Assembly (NCBI GenBank): GCA_022495005.1
Contig: JAGYXB010002040.1
Span: 310,001-374,000 of the forward strand
From: Rhyacophila brunnea
Taxonomy: Eukaryota > Arthropoda > Insecta > Trichoptera > Rhyacophilidae
Reading direction: 5' to 3'
DNA length: 64,000 bases
Shown: piece by piece, positions 1 through 10,400 of the stretch
Numbering within the stretch: the first letter of the stretch is position 1
Layout of the letters: the number at the start of each line of letters is the position of its first letter
The notes under the pieces: generated by a model
What the model was told of the DNA's origin: nothing
The model's database searches: none
What the model saw: the letters and a program-made list of their open reading frames with translations, nothing else
Made by a program: the position numbers and the translations under genes

Positions 1-100
1 TCGTAATCAGCGCTTTATTATTTGCTGGCTTCGATACCGATTCGGGCGTCTCCAGATACACAAAGACATCCCCAAATGGGGACCATACGGGGGTGTCACA
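1..100 (+). repeat. 3' part of the 5' LTR
   Basis: These bases are identical to 1717-1816 and end GGTGTCACA. The start lies outside the window. If the repeat is as long as its partner (264 bp), about 164 bp are missing on the left. Confidence 0.6.
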
Positions 101-243
101 AGCGCACCTCTCCGGAAAGGCCCGAATGGGGATCGGGCCAACTAAGGGCTGATTACGATAGCGTGTGTAACTGGACAGTGCGGCGGCTTGATAAGGGGGG
201 GTTGCATTTCTAGACGTTGAAGGATCGAAGCCCTCCCGGTACG

Positions 244-495
244 TCGGCGGCTGGAGAGACTCGGATGCAGCACTGTTGCATAGTGGTTCGCGATTCCCAG
301 GCCTACCGTTAAGCTGCTGAGAGAGGAGGGCGTCGCGCCCAGCCCTCTCAACACCCTCGGACCGTCGGCAACCGGAGAGTTTCGGATGCAGCACTACGCC
401 GCTTTGTGGGCGTAGTGGTTCGCGGCTCCCCATGTCTACCGTACGGGCGGATGCTGAGAGAGGACGTCGCACCCAGCCTTCCCAACAGCGACCGT
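244..495. repeat. Imperfect tandem duplication of about 121 bp inside the LTR-type element
   Basis: Two head-to-tail units (244-364 and 365-about 495) share GGAGAG, TCGGATGCAGCACT, AGTGGTTCGCG, CTACCGT, GCTGAGAGAGGA and CGTCGC..CCCAGCC in the same order. The second unit holds a small hairpin (CTACGCC / GGGCGTAG). They have drifted apart, so the duplication is older than the insertion dated by the identical terminal repeats. No function is evident. Confidence 0.7.
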
Positions 496-1552
496 CCGAA
501 AATCAGTCGATCCCTCACGAAAATGCATACCGGCGCATTACTCGACCCCCTTTTTTGCTCGCTTGCCCTGCCGCGGCTATCGAATTACACGCACTGCACT
601 GATATTATACTAATATAATATGCGAAAACTTAATTTTATACTTAAAATGGCTTTAGAGTTTATAAAAATAATTTTAAAAATATATCAGGGCCCGAAATGG
701 ACCGGAACGCCATTCTGCCTCATACAACCGCTCCGGGTTGTAAAATTTTTCACTTCGAGCACTGAAATAACTTATTATGCATCGCTTCCAAACACAAAAC
801 ACTTAAAACTAACTAATCTATGATGCTAATGGCTGAGGATGCTGCTTGGCTGCTTTCCGCTGATGGAGGCTGCTTTGCTCAGCTGAAGAAGGCCGCTTTG
901 TAGCTCTCTTCATCATGGTGCATCTGGGCCAGGGCTGATTGCAAGGCTCACAGACACGCTGCTGTTGACGAAGAGGGCTCAAGCGGCTGATGATGCAGGG
1001 CATTTGATGCCGTTTTCCCTCGTTGGAGCCAGGGTCTTGCTCGATACACTCGTCCGTGGGCCAAGTTCGCTAGCGGATGCAGTTGGTCGGGAGTACATCG
1101 GGAGCCATGACTTCGCAATCCGGGTGTTTCTGCTCTTTTCTTCACTGGCTTGGCTTTAGCAGCTTCCTCTTTCTACTGCTTTTTTATTTTATTTTGTTGA
1201 GCGCCACCAGAGGCAAGCCTCTGGATGTTTCTTCCTCGCCGTTTCCTATTCCGGTGTTTGGATCTCAGGGTGTGTCCGGCTGAAAGAAATTTCACCTGCT
1301 TCTTGATTCCAGACGATCAAAATCAAGAAGCGTAGTCCCACGTTGACTGGGGCCACTTATCACTCCCCTCCATTTTTGGTAAGAGAATATTTCAACTGTC
1401 ACTTTTATTTTTAGTTTCTGGTTTATCGTCTGCGTTTTAGGATTTGGAGGTAGATAATTGATACACCGGAATTATGATGGAAAGCGGCGAGTTTATTTAC
1501 GTTTATTACACTATATGGTTACATTTTTTTAATAATATAATTCTACGGAGGG
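496..1552. other. Remaining interior of the LTR-type element, no gene recognised
   Basis: GC-rich stretches (480-600 and 820-1350) alternate with AT-rich ones. Short open frames of 60-90 codons exist on both strands, for example across 948-1159, but none shows a recognisable domain and most overlap each other in opposite frames. The last bases (1547-1552, GGAGGG) could be the polypurine tract that primes plus-strand synthesis. Confidence 0.5.
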
Positions 1553-1816
1553 TGAAATGTACGCGTTCGCGATTTTGCTGCTTGTCGCGATCTCCGCGCC
1601 ATCTTGTGATTTTTTCCAACGAAACCGTCGTCGAAAAGAAAGCGACGTTGCAAATCTCCAACGGTTTTACAAAATTTACGGCATTGTTGCCAGCAGATAT
1701 TCAACATTATTTATTTTCGTAATCAGCGCTTTATTATTTGCTGGCTTCGATACCGATTCGGGCGTCTCCAGATACACAAAGACATCCCCAAATGGGGACC
1801 ATACGGGGGTGTCACA
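1553..1816 (+). repeat. 3' LTR (264 bp)
   Basis: It starts TGAAATG right after GGAGGG and ends GTGTCACA. The last 100 bp equal bases 1-100. A 3' TTAGG run follows directly, so the flank that would carry the target duplication is repetitive, and its partner on the left is outside the window. Confidence 0.55.
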
Positions 1817-1847
1817 TTAGGTTAGGTTAGATTAGGTTAGGTTAGGG
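1817..1847 (+). repeat. Short TTAGG-type array
   Basis: Six GGTTA/TTAGG-phase units with one variant (TTAGATTAGG) abut the 3' LTR. TTAGG is the usual insect telomere unit. The context here is the core of a foldback repeat, not a chromosome end. Confidence 0.85.
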
Positions 1848-2046
1848 TAAATGTAATTGGAACAGTACTGTTTGCAAACTATCGCCGCATTTTGTAAGAT
1901 ACGTACAAATGTATTCCACGGTGAAATATTCAACGAAGAACAGCTCGTCATTTGATAAAATGTTATAATAACTCATGTTTCACGTACTGCGGCGCACGAA
2001 TAAGTGTCCCACGATGAACTGCATATGTACAACTTACATGTAACCA
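1848..2046 (+). repeat. Right arm of the TTAGG-cored foldback repeat
   Basis: It matches 43455-43643 with few changes, including TTGCAAACTATCGCCGCA, TTCCACGGTGAAAT, TCATGTTTCACGTACTGCGG and AACTTACATGTAACC. At 43.3 kb the same sequence is one arm of an inverted repeat. The left arm is absent here, probably because the LTR-type element split the copy and the left arm lies before position 1. Confidence 0.75.
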
Positions 2047-2860
2047 GGTAGGCCAGATAACAAAAAAATTAACACATTTATTTTCATGTACAAAAAATTA
2101 GATAACTATGTGAATGTTTTCAGAAAATTATTGAGTGATCCGGTTCGTAAAATTTTCCATTTCAAGCGCTGTAAAAGTTACAAGTTTTTAGGTGTTAGTG
2201 TAGTAAGTGGATCAATAATTTACTTGTTCTTTACTATGTTACTAACTACGTTTAGTGCAAAACGTTTTATTCTGAAATAAAGTGGTTATTCAAGTAAAAT
2301 AAAGAAAAGGCAAACCGATTAGATTAATATGCGCAATTAAAACATTATCTGCGACAGCCGTGGATTGGCCGCCATCTTTTAGTTAATTGCGCGCCTAACT
2401 TCACTCGTCACGAGGAATAATTATTTATTCTTTTGTCCTGGCAAAACAACACGTACAAGATTCCACCTGCCTTTGAACGAAGTTAACTTCAACAAAGGTG
2501 ACCACGCTTCCACGACGCCACGGTGAAACTTTTTAAGTTTTCTGCTTGAAAGTTTGCATTCTGGTTAAAGCATTTAAAAGATTTTTTACGATTCTTTTTT
2601 TATTAGTTGGTCGCGCTCTCAGTATTTGTCGCGAATTCTTAATTTACCACGGCATAAAAATCTTTATGACCCACACTATTATATTATTCTAATACTCAAA
2701 TTATTTGCATGATATAATTATTACAATGATTATTATGAATGAATAACCTTTCCGTTCATCACTTTTTATACCCATAGATAGAATTTTTGTTTGTGTGTTC
2801 AACTGATATAAAGCGCTTTAAACCTAGATAGTCTACATTAAATATGTATAAATAATAAAT
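2047..2860. other. Intergenic AT-rich stretch
   Basis: No gene recognised. A 64-codon open frame at 2086-2280 has no family features. A patch at 2345-2530 is richer in GC than its neighbours but does not translate into anything recognisable. Confidence 0.5.
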
Positions 2861-3382
2861 AAATAGTGCAAACTAAACTTTATCAGTCACATGTATTTGT
2901 TTTCATTGAAATAAGACTACAATTTACAGCTTCTGTTGGTTAGTTTTTAAAATTCAATTAAATTCTGCGAAAACCAAGCAATAATAGTCAAAAAATATTC
3001 GTTTATCTATAAAATATCTAAAATTATGCAATTAAATCATACATACCTTTGAATATGTTATAGATAGAATAATATTTTTTATCTATTGTAGTTTGGTATA
3101 GGCAGGGCTTATGAATTAATTTGTGTAAGGTGTATTTTAATCCAACGAAAACAATTAAGTATGAATGGAAAAGTGTGCACAATTTTGTATTGTCGCTCAA
3201 AATATATCTAAACTATTAAGGTTTGGTTTAGGTGAGGTTGAATTGATTTTTAAAAACTAATCAACACCATCTGTAAATAATTGTAGACTTATTTCAATGA
3301 AAATAAATACGTATGACTGACAAAGTTTATTGTGGACTAGTTATGTTGGATCTTAACAACCTACCTCCACCATTCGCCACTG
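2861..3382. mobile_element. MITE-A copy 1 (long terminal inverted repeats), left end truncated
   Basis: The right arm carries the family signature: AACTAATCAACACCATCTG, GACTGACAAAGTTTA, then CTTAACAACCTACCTCCACC and the terminal TTCGCCACTG. The left arm has the complementary AAACTTTATCAGTCA and GCTTCTGTTGGTTAG but lacks the outermost 30 or so bases. The interior has a second inverted pair around ATCTATAAAATATCTAAAAT. There is no coding capacity, and it moves only with a transposase in trans. Confidence 0.75.
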
Positions 3383-3410
3383 ATAAATACTTACCCTACA
3401 TAAATATTGT

Positions 3411-3535
3411 GTTATTATAAGCATAAACCAGAGTGACATAATTACAAACCAGAAAAATATTAAATACCTCAATACATTAATATGATAAACTACCATCGAT
3501 AGCCGCCGATAGCAGCCTTGTGCATAGAATAGATG
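3411..3535 (-). repeat. Partial arm of MITE-B
   Basis: It contains AAACTACCATCGATAGCCGCCGATA preceded by a degraded TTAAATACCTCAATAC, matching in order the right arm of the inverted-repeat element at 54268-54575. Only one arm is present. Confidence 0.55.
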
Positions 3536-3539
3536 TGCA

Positions 3540-4925
3540 GGTGTTAATAAATATATTTATAGTTTTTCTGTAAGCATTGACAGGCCTAATTCTACAATAC
3601 CTGTATTTATTAATCTCATCGTGTTAATAAATATACCAGTTTAGTGATATATAATTAAGGCTTTGTCACCCTACTAATTAGACTTGTAAAACTTACAAAA
3701 TTTACATTTTGAATCAAGAAATGACGACTGAGGAAAGTTAAGTGTAACATATATGGCAACACTTGATAGGAGAGCGCTAATAATTGAAAATAAATACTTC
3801 CAATTATAAATATACCACCATCTCTATCATATACTGTCTCATAAGGAAAGATTTTTTGGCATTAATTTATTCACTCTGTGTATCTCCAGATAGATTAATT
3901 ACGTTCAGTCACAGCGGAGAAAGATATTATATGAATTAAACAAGGATCCAATTATCGTCAAGCGCATCAGGATTAAACAGTGAGATGGTTAGATCATGTG
4001 CATAGAATGAACTAGTTAGAAAAACCACTGAAATTTTGGAAAACAGAAAAGTGAATTTTCTTTGATGCAGTCAACGCAACTGATTAGTAATTAGAAAGAG
4101 TCCTCGAAATAGTTCAAAACAATAATTATAATTGTTAAATTATACCGAAATCTTAAAGAGATACGTAGGTACCTCTCACAAATTGAAAAAACATATTATT
4201 AAGTACCCAATGCATAAGAAAATCTTTGCAACTAGAGTAACAAAGAAACATATATTTATAGTATGTGCCATAACTGTTATCTTCAATAATTATTCTAAGT
4301 GACGGGATGTGATTCTAGAAAAGAGGTAGGTACGTTCATATTTTTACTAGGTACGTTTGTACTTACAATTTATCGTGAGGTGTCTCAAAATCACCCAGTT
4401 TTTCGGGTCTCCAAGTCCTTAACCCCATCTGGATAGATAATTTTAACCGTGACAGACACTGGGCGTTTAAAATAAGTGGAAGATGCCCAGGATGATATTA
4501 ACATCGAAAAATAATAATATGTTATAACATGCAATAATTATTTTTAAACATTTTATAGTTAAATGGATTGTTTGCTTATATCGTCTCTATTCTGACAGAA
4601 CACACTAACTGGAGAATACTAGTTTTGAGTAATTTGACTTTGAAGTTGTTAAATGTTTGAAATGGTCTATCAAGTGAGTTTATTAAGTAATCGTAAAAAG
4701 GATGACTTTAAAATAAAGACTGTTTATTTATTAGGAAGGTTTCCAGATTGTAAAGTTTGAAATAAGGAACATTTTGGTATAACTAACTCAATATGTCATT
4801 TTTTCGAATTAGTGTCTTCTGCCAGAACAGTGACGATATTATATGCATCACCATTTTTACTAAATTAAGAAATTAATATAATACCTACTTACCCAAACGA
4901 ATTTGAACAAGTAAATAAAAATCTT
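3540..4925. other. Intergenic AT-rich stretch
   Basis: I see no gene, RNA gene or delimited repeat here. Open frames are all short. Confidence 0.5.
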
Positions 4926-4929
4926 CATG

Positions 4930-5170
4930 TATGGTTTTCGGCAGTTGTTATTGGCTTTCGTTACTTATTACAAGTTTTAATTTTGCCTCTACATGCTCAT
5001 TTCTCCCATGGGTACTCTCAACTTAAAGTCATGTAAATTCAATAAAAACACATTTGCGTGCATGGTGACCTTAGTCTTGGGTAACTGCTCCTGAAACATT
5101 CCTAGTTATAAAAAGTCGATGCTTCACATCCAGACGTAGGGTCCCGTGATACGCACAATTAATAACGGAT
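4930..5170 (+). repeat. Dispersed repeat C, copy 1
   Basis: It shares GTGGTGACC-like, AGTCTTGGG, ACATTCC, and CGTAGGGTC.CGTGATACGC with 24130-24270, and in reverse orientation with 63700-63805. The family and its ends are not determined. Confidence 0.6.
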
Positions 5171-5174
5171 GAGG

Positions 5175-6375
5175 TTTGGTGGGATCATTAACTGCATAAC
5201 ATTAGAAACGTTTTGATATTATTATACTTGCGGTGGTAGTTAATAACCAAGTCCATAATATAATATGTCAAATATATAGATATTCAATGTATAATTTCAC
5301 TGAATATAGATTTCGACATGTACATTTGTTTTTTAATATTTATTGCAGTGAAGGGTTTTATCATTATTTAATACCTCTATGGTTTATCAGCTAACAGACA
5401 CGGTCATACTATTTTAATTTGGAAATTGAATACAATGGGGAAAAGGGGTAATAAAGTTGGAACAGATAACTAAGGTAGGTGTTTAAACCACTAATTTTGG
5501 ATCATGGACTTTGGCATTTGAAAAATACGTCTCATATTGTTAAAATTTTATTATCATAGCGTTCATGTGCACAGAATTAGCGCACGGAAAGTTAAATGTA
5601 ACACACTGTTATGAGAAGGAGCACTCAAGGATTGGTGATATAAATTTTAGTGGTTACAATTCAAATAACACGACTCCGCCGCGTGCCTTCGTAAATATAA
5701 AAAGATTTTTGGCACAATTTTCAATGGAAAATGGATGTTTTTGAACACCCCAACTTTCGTATCATGGCCAGACTCCATGTTTACGTATGCTCTTCCGACA
5801 TATTGATTGTAAGTACGAATGGGAGCACTCTAAAAACAAATTTATTGATACGACTATGAATAGTATTTTTTGTACATTTGTACGCGTGTTGCTATTGACG
5901 TGACAAATCTTTGCACTCAACGATGCAACTGAATAAATCAACAAGTTTTCCACTCTTCTAATAAAGTTCTTATTATAATGTCTGACCCAAAGATGTTAGA
6001 GATAACCTTCTTTTACGAAAACTGAGCATAAATTTTAATATATTATTATGATAGTAAAGCTGAAAAATGGTTACTAAGATAAAAGAAGTTATTAGCTGTA
6101 ACTTATTTCGGTAAGCTTTTAGACCGGCGATTTATTTTTAACTACTGACATAAAAATATCTTGCATTAGTGTTACAATCCAAATATTATTTTTTTTACAC
6201 AATTATGGTAAACAATCATACTTATACAATTTAAAATAACAGTGTGTAAAGAACTTACCAATTGTGGTTCCATGTAATGTGTTGTTTTTCTATTACAAAA
6301 TTTGATAGTGGAAATATTATAAAGTTGCTAATTCATAATTTTCTAGGTAGAGACACGACTTAATCTGAACCTTTT
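5175..6375. other. Intergenic AT-rich stretch
   Basis: Nothing recognisable on either strand. A 63-codon minus-strand open frame at 5762-5953 shows no domain. Confidence 0.45.
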
Positions 6376-6379
6376 TACC

Positions 6380-6865
6380 ACGTTTTTATTAGCTAGAATT
6401 ATTGTTTGTCCGGTACTGATTTTATCTTGTGTGTCCAGTATAATTTTTTTCTTGTTTGTCCAAGATTTCTATTAGACGATTGAAGATTTTTAACTAACTT
6501 CCAGACCAGCTAGACATTTGAAACTTTTAGAATATATCAGAACACGACGACAATACATTTTTTAATACTTTTAGCCATTCTTAAGCAGAATTGAATTCAT
6601 TTCCAGTTAATTCTATTTTGTATGGAAAGTTATTATTGTTGGTTGCTAAGGAGGTCCTAGCAACTTTATTATTAATATATATGTGCGTTCCAACGGAAAT
6701 CAATATGAAATGTCAAAATGACATTTCAGTATTCTATAATATTTATTCAGTATTTCTATCAGGTACAATAATTTTTTTTTATTAATACATAGAATTGTCA
6801 AGATTATATGATTTAACAGAAAAATTAAAAACGTGGTATATAAAAAGTTATTTGTATCTTGTAAT
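6380..6865 (+). repeat. Dispersed repeat D, copy 1
   Basis: About 450 bp align with 35330-35775 in the same orientation, through CTAGACATTTGAAACTTTTA, TTTTTAATACTTTTAGCCAT, GGTTGCTAAGG and AAAACGTGGTATATAAAA. A hairpin (GTTGCTAAGG / CCTAGCAAC, 6642-6664) is kept in both copies. A second perfect inverted repeat (TGAAATGTCA / TGACATTTCA, 6706-6728) is only partial in the other copy. It is probably a non-autonomous DNA element; the superfamily is unknown. Confidence 0.7.
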
Positions 6866-7164
6866 TATTCAAATTTATCTTAGACGTGTGCATAATAAAA
6901 TCTAGATGCACACTGTAAAATGTTAAGAGTTATAAGACAGACATGAAAACAAACAGAATGTATATGGCATTTGGTAAACATTTTTTATATCAACTTAATA
7001 TAACAATATATTTTTCAATTTACAATTTTTAACTGATTGGGATCTGTGCGACAATCAATTTCGATTGTGCGTTCATTTAAAAGATTATGTGCGTGTGCGC
7101 AAGCTTACATCTAAAAAGGAATAAGTACTGCTCAAGTGACCCTGTAACAATGTTTTCTTCTCAA

Positions 7165-7350
7165 TCGTCCCCTCATGGCTGAGGATGGTGACCACCCTCA
7201 ATAATCTCCTTCATTTGATCACTCACAGCAGGGCGACGTTCTTCCTCTGCGTTGCCATCCCAAGGAGCTACACAAAACTACCAGTATATCTAAGCTATCC
7301 GGTTCGCACTTCAAAAAACAGCACAATACATCTCAGATATTATATTGTCG
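7165..7350 (-). pseudogene. LINE ORF2 C-terminal fragment, degraded
   Basis: On the minus strand the translation ends in the motif G-H-H-P-Q-P at the position where 50995-51285 has G-H-D-P-Q-P, and upstream has V-R-T-G..L-R-Y-T-G-S-F matching the other copy's A-R-T-G-Q-P-G-E-T-G-S-F. In-frame stops and gaps break it. This is the 3' tail of a non-LTR retrotransposon second ORF. Confidence 0.55.
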
Positions 7351-7475
7351 AGAGCTGTGTCTTTATCTGGACTCAGTGATTATTTTACTGCTTCTTCGTG
7401 TGCTTTGTCCAAAAAATATGAAGCTTTGGGTGCTAATACCATATTTTCAAAGGCAGCAATTGCCTTCCGCTACCT

Positions 7476-7711
7476 GTGGCCGCGCGGCTTAAGCGTTGGA
7501 CTATAAAGCCGTGGGTCCCAGGTTCGAATCCTGGGTCTGACAAGTACACATATTGTTTTTCAATTTGTGTGTGTCAGGGTATTTACCTAATAGGTTGAGC
7601 AAGTGTCTGACTTCCATTTCTCGTAAAAAAACAAAATCTGTCAATACAAACCTCCACTCTGTGGAGACCCATATGATTCTATCAGGATCAGACATGGTCG
7701 AAAAAAAAAAT
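7476..7711 (+). mobile_element. SINE1, full-length tRNA-derived copy
   Basis: The head (7476-7545) is tRNA-like, with an A-box-like GCGGCTTAAGCGTTGG and a perfect B box GGTTCGAATCC (7522-7532), the internal promoter for RNA polymerase III. A body follows with CATTTCTCGTAAAAAAAC, CTCCACTCTGTGGAGACCCA and ATCAGGATCAGACATGGTCG, ending in a run of A (7701-7710). Degraded copies lie at 17595, 32685, 41030, 57400 and 61632. It needs a LINE's reverse transcriptase to move. Confidence 0.85.
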
Positions 7712-9050
7712 ATATCATCTTTCAATCCTTCCATATAGTGGTACGACGTGTTATCGCATTTTTCCGCAATTTATTCGCCTTCTTATTCCTCCTTACATCT
7801 GCCTTCACCACTAATCGTCAAGGATATATGAACTCGACCACTGTTTCTAGACATTGGAAAGTATTTGCTGCGGGTAGTAGTATCAATAGTGATATTTTAA
7901 TAAATTGAATTTAACTTTTTGTAATATCACTGTGCCATCCCTTAAAAAGTTATCCCTGAACCTGGTGATTTAATATTATATTTCATAAAAAATTTAAATC
8001 GTGGAAAAAGTTATATGAATTTTATTCTTTTATTCGCAGTCCAATAATCTCTTTGTTTAATCAGCTCCTAACAAAGTCGCGACTAAATATGCGTGACAAG
8101 TTGATTTTTTTTTGTATTTCTGGTTTGGAGTAATATAATAAAAACCCACCTTTGTCGTTAATTCTTATCTCTGATACCCAACGATGCTTTTTTTTATATT
8201 TTCGTGTCGTATTTTTTTTTCCCACCTAAAGCTCAGTAAAATCACGTCCGTTTCGTACAAAAACCGACAAGGAAACCACATTAGGAGAATAAATAGCGAT
8301 ACTTATATTTGATTGTTGGCAACACAGAATATATTATTCTGTTTTTAAGATGTTTTTATGCTTTGTCATCGTGTTTAAATACGGATAACATTTGCATAGA
8401 AATAATAAAACGCATAAACTTAAGATTATTTAAATGTGCAAAGACCAACAACAATGGCTACCGTATCTTAAGCTTGATGAGTAATTTAAATCATTTTGAC
8501 ATATAAATAAAACATTAATTTTATTCTTATCGAAGTATAAAGTTACAATTTTAAATTATGTCTTTATGTAACAGAATTCAAATAAACTAGGTACAATAAA
8601 GAATTTTCGCGGAAAGCAATACAATGTAGGTATCTTATTTTTTACATGTTATTCATAATTTTTTTTGTCACGTGGAGCATATAGATACAATAAGACCTGC
8701 CTTCTTAGACTTCACCAAATACATTATGTAAACTCCATTCACGTTGTATTATTATTTACTTTTGGCTCTAAAACCCTTTTTGGGAAACGTTGAGACCATC
8801 CTTGACGATCTAACGTCACCGTTTTAAAACACTTTTGCTGAACATCCTCAAATCCCCGTAGTGCAGTCCACCCAGCACATACCGATCGCCCAGGTCCTCA
8901 ACCTGAATTACATAACATCGATTGAATTGTTTCAGAAATATAATTTCATAAAAAAACATATTATATTTAAATAAAACGCACTAGTAAATTTGATAAGAAT
9001 ATGCTCCCTATTTTTTTTGTGATAAACTGTATTATTTGTTATCAAATAGA
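7712..9050. other. Intergenic AT-rich stretch
   Basis: No gene recognised. A moderately GC-rich patch at 8775-8910 reads on the minus strand as a possible, very weak LINE remnant; I do not call it. Confidence 0.4.
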
Positions 9051-9052
9051 AA

Positions 9053-9165
9053 ATCATCACCATCAGCCGGTGTCGGTCCACTGCTGGATGATGGCCACCT
9101 TTAGCTCTCCCCACTCTTCTCGGTCCCTAATTCTTTGCTGTCACATACATCCTCCGAACATTATG
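9053..9165 (-). pseudogene. RTE-type LINE 3' end fragment
   Basis: On the minus strand it reads W-G-E-L-K-V-A-I-I-Q-Q-W-T-D-T-G then stop, followed by TGATGGTGATGAT. This is the standard ORF2 terminus of RTE-type elements (..EAFIQQWTD.G* plus a GATGAT tail), also seen at 10401 and 49985. Only the last 35 or so codons remain. Confidence 0.75.
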
Positions 9166-9724
9166 TAGTCGCAAACAAAAAATACATTTATTTATTGTAA
9201 ATAAAAGTTCAAGTTTTTTTAGAAGATATACCACTAAAATATACTAGCTTATATAACCGTTAATTCAACAGTGGGCAGATATCGAGAATTCATCAAACAT
9301 CTAAAAAAATATGTAAATTTGATTCAGTGATATAAATGTGTCAGTTTGTATGATATACCTATTCGCTGCGAGTGCAATAATTGATGTTGAAATTAAAATA
9401 CAAGGCAGTTTCAAAGAGCTGCAAAGTGATACAAAGAAACAAAGATAATTTCTGCATTAGTACTAGTGAAATTGCGAATACATTTCCACAACTCCAGGCG
9501 ATATCTAATTTATATTTTTGTACAGTCTTACCTCGTGGAATCTGAATTTATACATAATAATTTCGTCTTGATTAATTCACTATATGATTGAATCCATAAC
9601 ATTTCAATTACCAATATTATTATTATGTTATATTTATATTTAGGCCACGTGCACACGTCGATCACTAACTGGTACATTTTTAAACTTTATTAATTTTTCA
9701 TAATTATTAACTATTTTTTTAAAT

Positions 9725-9885
9725 AGTGAATAATTCACAAGATTTGAGAATGTAACATAATTTGTTGAACATAAATAATTTTAAATGAATAATATAAAAC
9801 TACTAGAAAAAAATAGCGCAGAACAACCGTATACTAAGCTTCGACAACAGATGTTTGTGACTGATACTAGGTGTGCGGTAGTATG
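9725..9885 (-). repeat. SINE3 tail segment (split copy)
   Basis: GAATAATTCACAAGATTTGAGA..TGTAACAT and ACTACTAGAAAAAA match the tail of the SINE3 copy at 34850-35062 in the same orientation. The matching head lies at 10229-10330, beyond a LINE fragment, so this looks like one SINE interrupted by a later insertion. Confidence 0.6.
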
Positions 9886-9887
9886 AC

Positions 9888-10228
9888 TTAAGCAAGGGGT
9901 AACGAGGAGATAAGAGAACGCACCAAGCAGCCTCTCATCACGCTTAGAGTGAAGAGGCAACGTTGGAATTGGCTCGGCCACGTGCTGTGGATGCTAGAAG
10001 AGAACTTCAACTTGGCTTGCCTGTTCTTCAAGCCAACCGGATTCTGGCGTCCTGAAAGGCCGCTAAATACTATATATTGAGTGTATACGGTGGAGCTACA
10101 GTATGCTGGTTTGACCTGAAACACTGCAAGAAGACTGGCGAGCTACAGGGATTCTTGGAAGCGCCGTGTGGTATGCATATGCTCTAATTAAGGGCGGATA
10201 TGGCCGAAGAAGACGAAGAAGAAAAAAA
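9888..10228 (+). pseudogene. LINE ORF2 C-terminal fragment with frameshifts
   Basis: It translates to R-E-R-T-K-Q-P-L-I-T-L-R-V-K-R-Q-R-W-N-W-L-G-H-V-L, then L-F-F-K-P-T-G-F-W-R-P-E-R-P-L-N-T and, after a shift, V-E-L-Q-Y-A-G-L-T..A-R-R-L-A-S-Y-R-D-S-W-K. This is the familiar end of a LINE polyprotein (..RWRWLGH..R..GRP.NTWRR..ELQ.AGLTW..A...A.DR..WR). Stops and at least one frameshift make it dead. The 3' end is a GAAGAAGACGAAGAAG tract followed by A's, a normal LINE tail. It separates the two halves of a SINE3. Confidence 0.75.
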
Positions 10229-10330
10229 ATATGAACATAATACGACGCCCAGGGGGACTCAAATCACTGGATTTACGCCAATGTGCTCTACCATCTAATC
10301 TATATGCTACCTATCTAATTACAACAAAAT
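10229..10330 (-). repeat. SINE3 head segment (tRNA-like)
   Basis: On the minus strand it reads TAGATGGTAGAGCACATTGG, CG.AATCCAGTG and GAGTCCCCCTGGGCGTCGTA, nearly the same as the plus-strand head at 12305-12375 and the minus-strand head at 35000-35062. TGGTAGAGCA is an A-box-like tRNA D-arm. Confidence 0.7.
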
Positions 10331-10400
10331 TAACTGGCAGTTTTTACATTTTTAAGCGCTTCACACATTGCGTTATTTTTTTATGTTCAATAAAGAATGC

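Larger units (their letters stand above)
1..1816 (+). mobile_element. Non-coding LTR-type retroelement (TRIM/LARD-like), 5' end cut by window edge
   Basis: Bases 1-100 are repeated without a visible difference at 1717-1816. The downstream copy can be extended left to a TG at 1553 just after a short purine run (GGAGGG, 1547-1552), and both copies end in CA (100 and 1816). That TG...CA form with a purine tract before the 3' copy is the layout of a pair of long terminal repeats. The interior (101-1552) is much richer in GC than the surroundings but has no reading frame resembling Gag, protease, reverse transcriptase or integrase, so the element would move only with proteins from another element. 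Identical repeats suggest a young insertion. A simple 1.7-kb duplication of another repeat is the main alternative, and no convincing primer binding site was identified after position 100. Confidence 0.5.

Noticed and set aside
1817..1847. Chromosome-end telomere
   Set aside because: Only about six units, with unique and transposon sequence on both sides; similar short runs occur inside other foldbacks.
7476..7547. Functional tRNA gene
   Set aside because: It has A and B boxes, but the acceptor stem is not complementary. The sequence continues into a SINE body with a poly-A tail and recurs elsewhere.
8775..8910. Possible LINE remnant on the minus strand (..L-G-G-L-H-Y-G-D-L-R-M-F-S-K-S-V-L-K-R..)
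   Set aside because: The word order only loosely recalls LINE C-termini (GRP..R..D..K.DL). It lacks the flanking motifs and contains stops, so similarity may be chance.
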